64,000 nucleotides of DNA. Origin: Xestospongia muta. Lineage: Eukaryota > Porifera > Demospongiae > Haplosclerida > Petrosiidae. A program made the position numbers and the translations under genes. Shown one piece after another: positions 43,579 through 54,782 of this stretch. The number at the start of each line of letters is the position of its first letter. Position 1 is the first letter of the stretch. The notes under the pieces are model-generated. The model did not search any database. It worked only from the letters and a program-made list of their open reading frames with translations, and was not told the DNA's origin. The stretch spans positions 3,547,135-3,611,134 of the forward strand of contig OY848920.1 in assembly GCA_963693285.1 (NCBI GenBank). Reading direction: 5' to 3'.

Positions 43579-44125
43579 CTGTGGAATTAATAGATAACAA
43601 TTATATACAGTAACGACAGAATATATTTATAACTACAAATATAACAACTATAAATATTATTTAGTCTAACAAGAACTCCTATAAATGTAGTTGAATTGCC
43701 TTTTCCCGATAGACAATCACTAAATGGGAAAGCATTGTCCATAAATCAAGTTATTGTCATTTGTTAAACAGAACAAACTTTACATGAACATATCCACATA
43801 CCATGTACATACTTGTATTAAGGTAACTAGTTGTACTTGTCGATATATATAACATCGCTTATATAGATTGAGCACTCTCATTATTTCCCACCTACAAAAA
43901 TGAGGAAATGTGTTTGTAATATTAACTTGTGGTCACAAGTTGTTTACATAGTTAATAACCACTTTCATATAAATTATGGGAATATTACATCTGATAACAA
44001 ATGAAGTTATGGTTAGTGTCAAAGTTTAATATAGATCAATGCCAGATAATAATATTGAGTTATTCTTAACTAAGGGATCCACTCTATGTACATGTATATA
44101 TTGATATATGGACAATGTAACTTAC

Positions 44126-44421
44126 TATTGTTTGTAAATAGCCTTCATACTTTATTCGTACATCATTCTGTCTAATTGCTCTTAAAGCATCTAATAAATT
44201 CCTTCTAGTTGCTTCTCTTGCTTTCTCCATAATCCATAACTGATATGTACTGGTACAATCACGACATCCAGTTAGATCCACACTGTCCAGTCCTAGTTTC
44301 ACACCTAACTGATACCATTCTGCTGTTCTAGCATTTGAAATTAATTCTTCAAGTGTAGGTTGTTGATCCAAGAGATGATCTGGTAAAGTAGATACATGTA
44401 CACCTCCTTCAACTATATTAT
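44126..44421 (-). CDS. Gene B death-domain exon (open)
   Basis: 296 nt, phase 1 in, phase 0 out, no stop. Encodes the DHLLDQQPTLEELISNARTA ... LGLDSVDLTGC ... EATRRNLLDALRAIRQNDVR pattern, about as intact as in C, although its GTPase exon is broken. Confidence 0.65.
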
Positions 44422-45126
44422 CTAATATGAAATAGAAAATATACAATTCAATATTAATATAACAAAATGAACTATTCTTTGTTAAACAATAAAACAAGTG
44501 TAATTATGTTATAGATATTAACACATGTATAGATGACAAGATAGAACAAGATACAGTTAATAATGTGGGTGTGTCATCAAATCAAATGTGATGTGTATAA
44601 TTTACATTTGAAAAGACTATAGAAATTAGACAAATATTTCAACATCTATCATCATTAGTGGCATACAGATTAATACTGAGCTAACTATTTTATAGACACT
44701 GTTTATTGAATCAGATAATAGGATTATAATATAAGGATTGATCCTGAGGTTTTGTAGATTTAATGTAATGATGTTTAGTAGGCTACAAATGTGTGGCTGG
44801 CTCCAAAACAAAGAAAGGTGGACATTCCATGTGTGTTATAAAGAGAACTAGATATCAGGTAATAGACCATTTTTGCAAAACACTCAAACTCATGTACATG
44901 TATATAACATTACATTATACTATGATATCAGTGTCAGCTGGTCTACAGTTTTAGATAACTATTAATGATATGTACAGGATGTCATATATTGTCTGATGAT
45001 AATTATGTTGTGTCAATGCTAATATGGTCAATTTAGAAATTATATGACAACAGTTTCACATCAAATATAACTAGAGATGTATGTGTACTATTAATTAGTT
45101 TACTTTTGAGTCTAATTAAAACTTAC
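44422..45126 (-). other. Gene B intron
   Basis: Between the GTPase and DD exons; no feature seen. Confidence 0.5.
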
Positions 45127-47173
45127 CTCTATACCAAGTTAGCTGACGTGTCTTATCAGTATTGGTTGCTCGAGAGCTATCTTGACAAATGCATTTTAAT
45201 TTGTCTTCATTTAAACGACAAAAATGTTCGGAAACTTTTTTAGGGCAATCAGGTATTGTACAGTAAAAATACTCATCGACACGTTTCACATTAGCCATAT
45301 ATTGGAATTTACCTATGACTTCATTGATTCCTGTGTGGATAATATCTTGTAAAGTGAAACATTCTGTAGAAAAGCCAGAATAATATACTGCAATCCAATA
45401 AATACCATCAACTAAAAGGACATCGCCAGAATCAGTTTGTAAAGTGATGACATCAAGATAAAGTGGGGTGAAATCAGTAGGACGTTTCAGTTGAAATCTC
45501 AGCTGATCTATACAATGTAGAAGGTTTACAACCAATGCAAGAAATACACTTCGAGGAAGAGGTTTCATATCCCAAGACAGAATGAGAGGGTCTACTTGTT
45601 CCTTAAAAGGATATGGTATGGACTTGTAGTCACTGGAAGAGGTTGTAGCAAGAACTGTGGGAAGGAAGTACTTTCCTTTCTCAGGTAGAGAGGCCATTAT
45701 AAATAAACTTGTCATTAACTTGAGAAAATCTTGTGGTGTAAACTCAGGATAGAATCCTTGTGATAAATGTGAATTGGGTGATGTCAACAAGTCTTCTTTA
45801 AATGTTCCTTCATCTTTTAGTTCTTCATGAGCAGCATAACTATGTATAGGGATACCTTCTTCCTCCAAGTAATCAACAACACCAGGAAAAGAGATACTGA
45901 TTAAATCAGAGAGTTTATTGAAAAGTGGTTGTGGATGAAGGAACACTACATCAGGCAGTATTTTGGGAAAGTACAGAAAAATGGTCAAGTCATGGTAGTA
46001 GTTTAGAGCTGCTTTGATGTCACTAGCACTCATTTGTAAGGTCATACCAATCTCTAAACAATTAGACAGACTTACATGTTGGATTTAGAAGACTTTTGGA
46101 GCTCAATTTGAAACAAAACCCATCGAATAGGAATTTCTGCCTCAATGTAATACTTGCAGATTTTCTTCCGAATTCTAGTAGCCATTTTCATCTCATCATC
46201 ACCTCTGCCAATAGAATTGATTGGAAAAATGACTTCATTTCCAGCTCTGCGATGCATAATTGTGATTTGCCGATATTTATCTAAAACTGATGAGAAAATT
46301 TCGTTTTTCTTTTGGAGAGACTCGTAAGATCCTAGCATTTTATCCAAAAATGTCCCTAGTACTATGTAGAAGGGTTCTTGAACGTGTTTAATGTGAATCA
46401 ACTGACAGGTAAATCAACTGACAATACTGAACGAAATGATGATTCAAGAAGTTGTAAATTTGTGATCTGTTTTTCTACTGGCTCAGCAATTAGTTTTCCC
46501 TCGACACTATAGAAGAACTTAGCCTTGTCCTCAAGATTCTCAGTTAGTTTGTGTGTAAGAATATTGACAGAGTGATATCGTAACAATGTTGGAGCAATGT
46601 CTATAAATGCAGCCTGACCACCAGTATCAACACCATATATCCAATGAGATTGATAAAGCTCTTCAGACTTCTCTACGCAGGCTAAGAGGTCAATGATTTC
46701 CTGAATTATAGTAGGTTTTGGTAAAGAGTTCTGATCAACTGTTTGATCATGTCCTGCTGTGGTTGATGATTCAGAATCGTCACTGTCTGATGTTTCTTCT
46801 TGTTGATCTGTTGGGTGATCAACTGATTCCTGTAATGGCTGGTTTATTGGCTTTTTTTCTGGTTTCTCTACTTAATCTGGTTTGAGAGGTCGAACGCTAT
46901 GTTTAACTCCTTGAGTAATTATTTCTTTAAGAGACTCTTGGCCTACTTTATTCCACATGGAATCATCACCTACAGTAGCAGATATGATCCTTGCATCTTT
47001 TGCTGTAATTACTGGAGTACTGTTATGGCAATCTGGAGGATCTTCATTATAAAGCAGGTTTAAAAAGGATGACTTGCCAGTTCCATGCAGGTGCACCTGA
47101 GACAGAAACTTGGTCCACTAAGCAGTGACGTAGCCCTCCTTCATAGCTTTGACCAGTAACTTCTTGCTAGAAC
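45127..47173 (-). pseudogene. Gene B Roc-COR-like GTPase exon, pseudogene
   Basis: Homologous to 9405-11420 over its length. Lesions: an extra GCAT inside the P-loop codons (about 47081-47090, APG|GTGKS), TAA at about 46873, a small deletion near 46400 that shifts frame within the LNIHIKHV region, and a 1-base loss plus a deletion near 46050-46100. The DTGGQ and LGTFLDK segments and the C-terminal Cys cluster remain readable. The exon borders (ATTAG|GTTCTAG, AGAG|GTAAG) persist. Confidence 0.8.
45667..45823 (-). repeat. 157-bp near-identical block (copy B)
   Basis: See the block at 9945-10101. It is nearly free of change even though the surrounding exon is a pseudogene. Confidence 0.75.
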
Positions 47174-48074
47174 CTAATATATAATAGAAATTAAAATTTT
47201 AAACTTTAATTTAAGTAAACAATGTTAACAAGGACTAAATAACACATTATACTGATTAGATTTCTAAATTTGGTAGCTATAGATTATAAATATTTTAAAT
47301 TTCCAATTCAATCCTTTAATACTAGCTAGAATATAGTCAGTTCCTATTGTCCAGTTCATATATACAAATATAAATCAATATATTATCTATTAGTAGCTGT
47401 TTGTTCAGTGTTTTGACATGTTTCCTGAATGCGTTACTTCGCTCCAAGTCCATGTACAATCTTGAAAACACTTTTCAGAACTTTTCTGAAGATTGCTTCA
47501 ACCAACGGCCTTCTGTCTTGCTGATGCGTATTCCTCTAAGATTGTCTACAACATACTAAAAAATCTTCACATTATTTTTTTTACTTTTTGAGAAACGGCA
47601 TTTTGACCTCTGCAGCCTGAAAATTCTTTTGCGAGTTTTAAGCTTTCGTTTTCCTTGACGATGTTCTTGATACCACTGTTGTAAAGTCCACACGTTTTTC
47701 TATTCGTTGCTAAACGTTGGTAGCTGCTACTGTTCCGTTTGCCAAGTTATAGGAGTTCAAAAACAATCCCCAGTAACAGGCAGTGCAGACACACTCACAC
47801 GCACACACACACACACTGACAGACTACAGTACCCTTGCTATACGCCCACGCACAGCGAGGCATTAACCTAAGAACTGACCGAAGCCATTAGAGAACACAA
47901 TTACGCCCACTATTTAACTTACTAAATATCACAAAAGAATTTTAAAAAACAAACACTATATTGTACAGAATGTATAGTGATGTACATAATCATAGGTAGT
48001 TAATTAAAGTTGTGTGATCAGATTCATTTCTTGTTTTAAACAATATGTCTAGAGCAGTTACAAAGATCTCTCTT
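47174..48074. other. Junction of genes B and C
   Basis: 47205-47370 is a third copy of the intron that precedes GTPase exons. It then breaks into unrelated sequence with a (CA)n run at about 47790-47815. At about 47904 the TTACGCCCAC motif marks the gene C 3' end. Upstream exons of gene B are missing. Confidence 0.5.
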
Positions 48075-48095
48075 CTATGATATTGAGATATGTAT
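48075..48095 (-). CDS. Gene C terminal exon (IHISIS-stop)
   Basis: Seven codons, acceptor TTCCACAG, phase 0, TAG. Matches gene A. Confidence 0.6.
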   Translation of the reverse strand: MHISIS

Positions 48096-49285
48096 CTGTG
48101 GAATTAATAGATAATAAATTAATAATTATGTACAGTAACCAGAGAATATATCTAACTATCAATATAATCATGTTAGTTAGAGTATGGCTATTATATAAAC
48201 GGTTAAAATGCAAAATTTCACCACAATAGTCACATTATTATTTAGACACAAGCTTGAGCAACAAGACTAACTGTGAGTGATGGCTAACTAAACCATAGTT
48301 TGTTGTTCAGGTTTACTCTTGCACTGCATAACTCTTAATAACAACAAATAGGCTATGAGTAACAAAGTCTGGTGTGAAGGCTTTTAGTACAAGGCTATTA
48401 TAGAAAGAGCAACAGAGAGAAACTATACTTTTGTAGTACAGATATCTCTGATATAAACATAGATGTAAATCCATCAATTTAAATAAACAGTGCGGAAGAC
48501 ATTTTAATTATTTGTGTGGGAGGTTAACATTCGTCACTCTTTTGACTGTTCTGTAATCATGGACTTAGTCCTATACATGTAGTGGAACTGTCTTGTCTAA
48601 AGGCACAATCTTTCAATGCAAAGCACTTGCCACAAATCATTCAATTACTTTCAATAGTTTAAATGAACTATCATTTACATGTATACATGTATATATCCAC
48701 ATACCATGTACATACTTGTATTAAGGTAACTAGTATACTTACTATATTGTACTTGTTGATATACATAACATCACTTATATAGATTGAGCACTCTCATTAT
48801 TTCCCTCCTACAAAAATGAGGAAATGAATTTATTTGTGGTCATTAGATATAGTCAATAATGTTATTTTATATAAACCTTATGAAAATCAAGAGATGGTAT
48901 ACAAATATTATATCGAAAACAACCAAATTATGATTAGAGTCAAAGTTTAATATAGATGAAAGTTAGTTAATAATATGGTTAGTTAATAATAGTTAGTTAG
49001 TTATTCTTAGCTAAGTATATCTAAGTACAGTGATTTTGCACATAAGATGAACACATTTGGTACATCTGAGTATAACTATAATACTATGTGTGATATATTG
49101 TACTTAGCCAACTAAAGTTGCAACACCTATTATAATTCATGTACAAGAGGGAAAAGGCTATTATTTGAGAACAGTTTTAAATATAGGAATATCTATTTAA
49201 TTCTAAGACTTCATTCTGAGTCTTTATAATAAACTGCATGTAGCTTTAGAATTCTGTATAATAGCAAGTAATGGTTGTAACTTAC
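48096..49285 (-). other. Gene C last intron
   Basis: AT-rich; parts match the corresponding introns of A and B (TAAGGTAACTAGTATACTTA). No other feature. Confidence 0.5.
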
Positions 49286-49581
49286 CAGTCTTTTTAAATA
49301 TTTTTCATAATTCCATATTACATTGTTCTGTCTAATAGCTCTTAAAGCAGTTATCAAATTCCTTCTAGTTGCTTTATCAGCCTTCTCCATAATCCATAAT
49401 TGATACATACTGGTATAATCATGACATCCAGCTAGATCCACACTGTCTAGCTCTAGCGTCACACCTAACTGATTCCACTCTGCAGTTCTAGCATACGTAA
49501 TTAATTCTAGAATTGAAGGTTGTTGATCCAAGAGATGATCTGGTAAAGTAGATACATGTACACCACCTTCAACTATATTAC
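49286..49581 (-). CDS. Gene C death-domain exon
   Basis: 296 nt, phase 1 in (acceptor GTATTAG), phase 0 out (CTG|GTAAGT). Encodes DHLLDQQPSILELITYARTA, LGVTLELDSVDLAGCHDY and TRRNLITALRAIRQNN: a DD closest to that of gene B. C-terminal recruitment domain of the GTPase. Confidence 0.8.
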
Positions 49582-50246
49582 CTAATACAAAATATAATGT
49601 TATTAATGTACATGTCAGTATTGTTCTAGCTTTTCTTTGTTACACAATGATAAAGGTGTAATCATGTTATTGGTACTGGCACACATGCATAGATGATAGA
49701 CTTGTGGATATTTTATCACATGATCAAATGTCAATATTCATAATTTACAATTGTAAATGTCAAAAGACAGACAACCAGGAATCCACTATAAACATTTATC
49801 ATAACACTAGACAAGAGTATATAAAATTCTGCAACAGTTTCATGTTCTGGTTTATCATCTTATTACCTCACTAATAATATTACTTCACTAAGATCGAAAA
49901 AAACAATAATTTCATAAATAGACAATTAATGTTTGAGCATGAGAGATTAACTGAATTACATCTGTCTTTATTATCAAGCAGAAACCATAATTGAAGAGTT
50001 CTTCATTTTTTTACTTAAAATGCAATCCTATAACGCTCAAAGTAAAAATGTCATAATGACAACCTAGCAGACTGAAAATTTGAAAATCCAACAAAAAACA
50101 AAGAAATTGTCATGCACTTCAAGCTCACACCTCACATGCAATATCAATTTTACAATATGGCTATAATGGCTATAGTTTATAGCATTGCATTTAATGGTCT
50201 ATACATAAAAAAACAATAACGTATGTTAGACTATTACAAAACTCAC
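49582..50246 (-). other. Gene C intron
   Basis: Between GTPase and DD exons; no feature seen. Confidence 0.5.
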
Positions 50247-52331
50247 CTTCAGTAAACCAAGGGAGTTGACAAGATTCATTGATACAGGCAGTTGTATGGC
50301 TGTCACAACAGGTGACTGTTTTGTAGTCATCATTTAAATGACAGAAATGTTCTGAAGATTTATTGCAACATATCATACAATAAAAAAAATTATCAATCGT
50401 TTTAAATTTAGCCATATAATTGAAATTGTTAATGACCTCATCAATGCCATTATGGACAGCTGTACGTAGTTTATTGCATCTTTTTAATGGGTCAGTACTG
50501 TATATTGCCATCCAGTAAATCCCATCAACTAAGAGAATGTGACCATAATCAGTGCGTAAAGTAATAGCATTACGATAACGTGGAGTAGAATGTGAAGGAC
50601 GTCTAAGTTGAAACTTTGGTGAATGATTACGATGTAGAAGGTTAACAACTAATGCAGGAAAGACACCTCGAGGAAGAGGCTTCATATCCCAAGAGAGAAT
50701 TAGAGGGTCAGTGTATTGTGTAAATGAAGCAGGTATAGATTTATATTCTGTAAAGGAGGTAGTAGTAGGAAGGACAGTTGGTAGAAAGTATTTTCCTTTC
50801 TCAGGTAGAGAGGCCATTATAAATAAACTTGTCATTAACTTGAGAAAATCTTGTGGTGTAAACTCAGGATAGAATCCTTGTGATAAATGTGAATTGGGTG
50901 ATGTTAACAAGTCTTCTTTAAATGTTCCTTCATCTTTTAGTTCTGCATGAACCCCTGGAGGAAGTTCAATATACTTTTCATCTAAACAATCAATGGCATC
51001 AGCAATAGAGATTCGGATTAAGTCAGATAGCTTATCAAAAAGCGGTTGTGGATGTAAAAGCACTACATTAGGCAAACTTTTAGGAAAGTACAGAAAAATA
51101 GTTAGATCATGGAAGTAGATTAATGCCCTTTCAATTTCTTCTATGTTCATTAGTAAACTTTGGCCAATCTCCAAACATTTAGATTTGCTGATTATACTAG
51201 ATTCAGTTGTTTTTTGAAGCTGATACAGCTCTAGTTGAAATAAGAGCCATCGAATAGGAACTACTGTCTCAATGTAATACTGGCATATTTTTCTCCGAAT
51301 TCTAGCAGCAAATTTCTTCTCATAATCATCTCTGCCAATAGTGTTGACAGGAAATATTATCTCATTTCCTGTTTGTTGATACATAATTGTGACTTTCCTA
51401 AATTTCTCCAAAGCTGACCAGAGAATTTCATTTTTAACAATAAGAGACTGATCGAACTCCAGTATTTTATCCAAGAATGTTCCAAGTACTATGTAGTAGG
51501 GTTCTTGAACATTTTTAGTATGGATGTTTAGCATTTCATGAGAATTTAGAGATGATCCTGAGCGAAACGAAGATTCAAGAAATTGCAGATTTGTAATTTG
51601 CCTTTCCACTGGCTCACCAATCAGAGTTCCTTCAACACTAAAGAAGAACTTAGCCTTGTCATCAAGACGTTCATCTAGCTTGTGAGTTAGAATATTCACT
51701 GACTTATATCGTAATAAAATTGGAGCAATATCTATAAATGCAGGCTGACCACCAGTATCAACACCATATATCCAATGACATCGATAAAGCTCTTCAGACT
51801 TCTCCACATGAGGTAAGAGGTGAATGATTTCCTGAGTTATAGTAGGTTTCAGCAAAGAGCTCTGATTAACTGTTTGAGGATTTTCTGTTGTTAATGTTTC
51901 AGAGCCTGACGTTTCTTCTAGCTGACTTGTTTGGTTATGAACTGATTCATTAAATGGGTGGTCCAATGGGATATTTTCTGTTGAGCCAGGTTTTTCTACT
52001 ACTTCTGATGAGCTAAGTTTCCCTATTACTTCTAATTTAGAAGGTTGGATGCTATGTTTAACTCCTTTAGCAATCATTTTTGTAAGAGACAGTTGATCTA
52101 TCTTTGTCCACTCAGAATCACCTGCAGTGGCAGGTATGATGTCGACTTTTCTTGGTTCGCATGCAGCAATTACTGAAGTACTGTTGTGACAAACAGGTGG
52201 ATCTTCATTATATAACAATTTTAGAAATGACGATTTGCCAGTTCCAGGAGCCCCTGAGATAGAAAATGTTGTCCGCTTAAGAGTAACATAACCCTCCTTC
52301 ATAGCTTTGCTGAGTAACCTGTCATTGACAT
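50247..52331 (-). CDS. Gene C Roc-COR-like P-loop GTPase exon
   Basis: 695 codons, no stop, phase 1 at both ends (acceptor ATATTAG, donor GAAG|GTGAG). Starts DVNDRLLSKAMKEGY; P-loop GAPGTGKS follows at about residues 27-34, then a longer Ser/Thr-rich spacer than in A, DTGGQ with a following PAF, LGTFLDK at the G4 position, the conserved PNSHLSQGFYPEFTPQDFLK block, PRGVFPALVVNLLH and a Cys cluster (FFYCMICCNKSSEHFC ... CCDSH). Likely a nucleotide-switch signalling protein with a C-terminal DD. It is the most intact member of the cluster; its upstream neighbour is a transposon. Confidence 0.82.
50787..50943 (-). repeat. 157-bp near-identical block (copy C)
   Basis: See the block at 9945-10101; about two base differences from each of the other copies. 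Confidence 0.75.
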
Positions 52332-52759
52332 CTAATATTTAAGAAAATAAATTTAACAATTCATTGATTAAAATAACTATTCTCTTTAGCTAGAATATAG
52401 CCTACTTTTGCATTGTATGTACTAAAGATTCATCATGTAAATTTAGTTTAGTATACTAATATTTCCATTTCAATACTTTAAACATAACCAGTGACTAATA
52501 TTTAGTAGAAATACACTACCTTATTATGACAATGGAAAACCCCCCAAATTTCAAATATAAACATAAAAAATATATAACAAACAACATAGATTATAGGTTT
52601 GTTAATGTTTATAGATAAAAATTTTGTTGTTCTTTATAAGGCTATTGTGAATAATAAGGCTTCCTATAGGTTTATTAAAAATGAAAATTTGGATAGACAA
52701 CCATTCATAAACATCTACAACAATAATATACAATATATGAAATTCTTAGTATATAATAC
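52332..52759 (-). other. Gene C intron
   Basis: 428 bp, donor CCAG|GTATTA, acceptor ATATTAG. No feature; a 60-codon plus-strand frame here is chance. Confidence 0.5.
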
Positions 52760-53077
52760 CTGGTGTTGTAAGAAGTCCTGATCTAGATTGATCAATACCA
52801 GCTTGCATGTCTTGAGCTGGTGAAAGTGTTTTATAATTTACCATTCCCACTTCATTTTCTGGTTGCCGTTGTAGTTGCTGTTGTTCTTGTTCTTTCTGTT
52901 GTTCTTGTTGTTGTTGCTGATGTTGCCATTCTTTTTGTAACTGTTGTTTTTGTTGCTGCTGCTGCTGCTGTAGTTGTTGCCTTATTTGTTGTGGAGTAGA
53001 TTTTGACTTTGGCAATGGCGTTTCAATTGATTCTTCAGGTGAATATGGATAAGTTGGATTGACATTTCCTTTTAAAC
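52760..53077 (-). CDS. Gene C Gln-rich exon
   Basis: 318 nt, symmetric phase 1, open. Encodes YPYSPEESIETPLPKSKSTP, then about 60 residues dominated by Gln with Lys/Glu, then PAQDMQAGIDQSRSGLLTTP. Poly-Gln of this kind tends to form coiled coils or flexible assembly segments. CAG/CAA codons are mixed, so simple slippage is limited. The paralogous exon in gene A is broken. Confidence 0.75.
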
Positions 53078-53129
53078 CTATAGATATAAAGAGAATATAT
53101 GAATAAGCAAGAAATATCTACATACTCAC

Positions 53130-53390
53130 CAAGACGAGTTCGTTCTATCCATGGAGGAACTTCTTCAACTTTTTTTAAAGGATAAGGGTTAATAGATGTG
53201 GTCTTGTGTTGAATTATACCCAGTTCTTCATCATCTTTCTGTTTTTCTTTGGCAGCCTTCATTCCTTCAAGTGACATTGGTAGACTTGGATTACCGACAA
53301 AACCAAAAGACATGTTCTGTGTATTACTAGTAGGCATAGAATGACTAGGTAATGATGATGATGTCTGAGTTGTAGAAACATGTAGCTTTC
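53130..53390 (-). CDS. Gene C linker exon
   Basis: 261 nt, symmetric phase 1 (acceptor CTATTAG, donor CTTG|GTGAGT). Encodes SFGFVGNPSLPMSLEGMKAA, then KQKDDEELG and HKTTSINPYPLKKVEEVPPW. No known domain; shared with gene A, so selectively kept at some time. Confidence 0.65.
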
Positions 53391-53739
53391 CTAATAGACA
53401 ATAGTCAAAAGTTATGCTAAGGCATTGGAAACTGCTAAATTTTAGTACAAAATAAAGGCTATCATGGAAAAGAAGCGTTCCTATCTTTTCATCAAATGCA
53501 GAAAGACTATACTGTTAACAACCTACAGCATATGCATATAAGTTGATAGTGTTATAGTCTAAGAATGTTGCATAAATATACTTATAAAGACTTATAGGAG
53601 ATATCTTCAAAGTATTTCTGTGGTAATGGTACAGTATAAAATCATCAATTATTATTTTGGAAATAAGCTACAGTTATCATATAACACAACGCAAGTCCAG
53701 TGTATAGAAAACATATATATAACATGAAAATCCCTGTAC

Positions 53740-53790
53740 CTGGATCTGATAATATGGTGCATGAATTCGTATCAGGAATAAGTCTTTTAG
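53740..53790 (-). CDS. Gene C small exon
   Basis: 51 nt, symmetric phase 1 (acceptor TTTCAG, donor CCAG|GTACAG), encoding KRLIPDTNSCTILSDP. Confidence 0.5.
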
Positions 53791-54246
53791 CTGAAAAAAT
53801 TATAGAAATAACAATAATGATGATGATTGATTAAGAAAATCTAAAATTCAAATAGAAATAACAAAATATAGTAAATTAATTTTATTAAAAGAATCCACAA
53901 AATGTAAAGATGGTGATAAAAAATCTCCAAGAAGCATAAAGTAGGAATGGCATAATTGATATCCCTATATAGCAGGCATATAAAAGAATCTATGGACAAA
54001 AATAATGTTATATTTTTATGCTGTGCAGCTTTTATTTGACTTCCCGTGGGACTGTTTGTGTCAAACTTCTTCCACAACAATAATGATAAATAAACAACGT
54101 GTTCTTGATATTGATGTAGGCATGTCCTTATTGACATCTTTACTTTGGGTTTGTTTAAAATGTTCATTGCCATCCACAAATAGACTTAAGGACTTTTCCA
54201 AAATATTACTTTGTTATATAAGTATATATAAGTATGTATTACATAC

Positions 54247-54289
54247 CTCTGGTGAATGAGTAACATAATGTGTGTGAGGAATGGTTCAT
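54247..54289 (-). CDS. Possible first coding exon of gene C
   Basis: ATG 54289 opens MNHSSHTLCYSFTR and meets a good donor AGAG|GTATGT in phase 1, which would splice correctly to the exon at 53790. There is no leader or 2A here, in contrast to gene A. Only 70 bp separate it from the transposon end, so the original 5' end may have been cut off. Low certainty. Confidence 0.3.
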
Positions 54290-54360
54290 TATTAGTAAAA
54301 CACAAATTGAAGGCTATTTTACATAGACATTGAGATCCTACACCTTGTAGAAGGTCCATG

Positions 54361-54393
54361 CACTACAAAAATGTTAATGTTAAAATGACAAAA
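54361..54393 (+). repeat. Left terminal inverted repeat of the CACTA-type element
   Basis: CACTACAAAAATGTTAATGT and onward; pairs imperfectly with 60752-60784. Confidence 0.65.
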
Positions 54394-54782
54394 AAAAATG
54401 TTATATTGATGCATCTGTGGCAACATAAGAGCATGTGTTGTTTTAACACTAAACATATGGCGTTACATACACATGACATCTGTTGTTAATCCAACAGCAC
54501 ACTTTGTTATGCTAACACATAATCATTTGTTACACATACAATTCCAAATATCTTGAAACAATTGTTGTTGTTATAACAACTTTTCCGTACAGGTTAAAGT
54601 AACCCCAAAGAAGTACTCAAGGTCACCCAGCTTGTTTTGTGGCTGTTTGCAAATATTATATACTATTTAGATTTCAATATTTGATCAATTTCCAACTATT
54701 AATAGTTGTTAAAAAAGTTGAGGAAAAAATATCAAATGCAAACTCAAACCAACAAAGTGTTCATATAGTATCTGACTACCTG
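54394..54782. other. Subterminal region of the CACTA-type element
   Basis: Short inverted and direct TTGTTA / TAACA words (for example AACAATTGTTGTTGTTATAA near 54558). Probably transposase binding sites; inferred from analogy. Confidence 0.45.

Noticed and set aside
53791..54360. A 2A-leader exon for gene C
   Set aside because: No NPGP codons on either strand between the first small exon and the transposon; only a weak short start exon was found.
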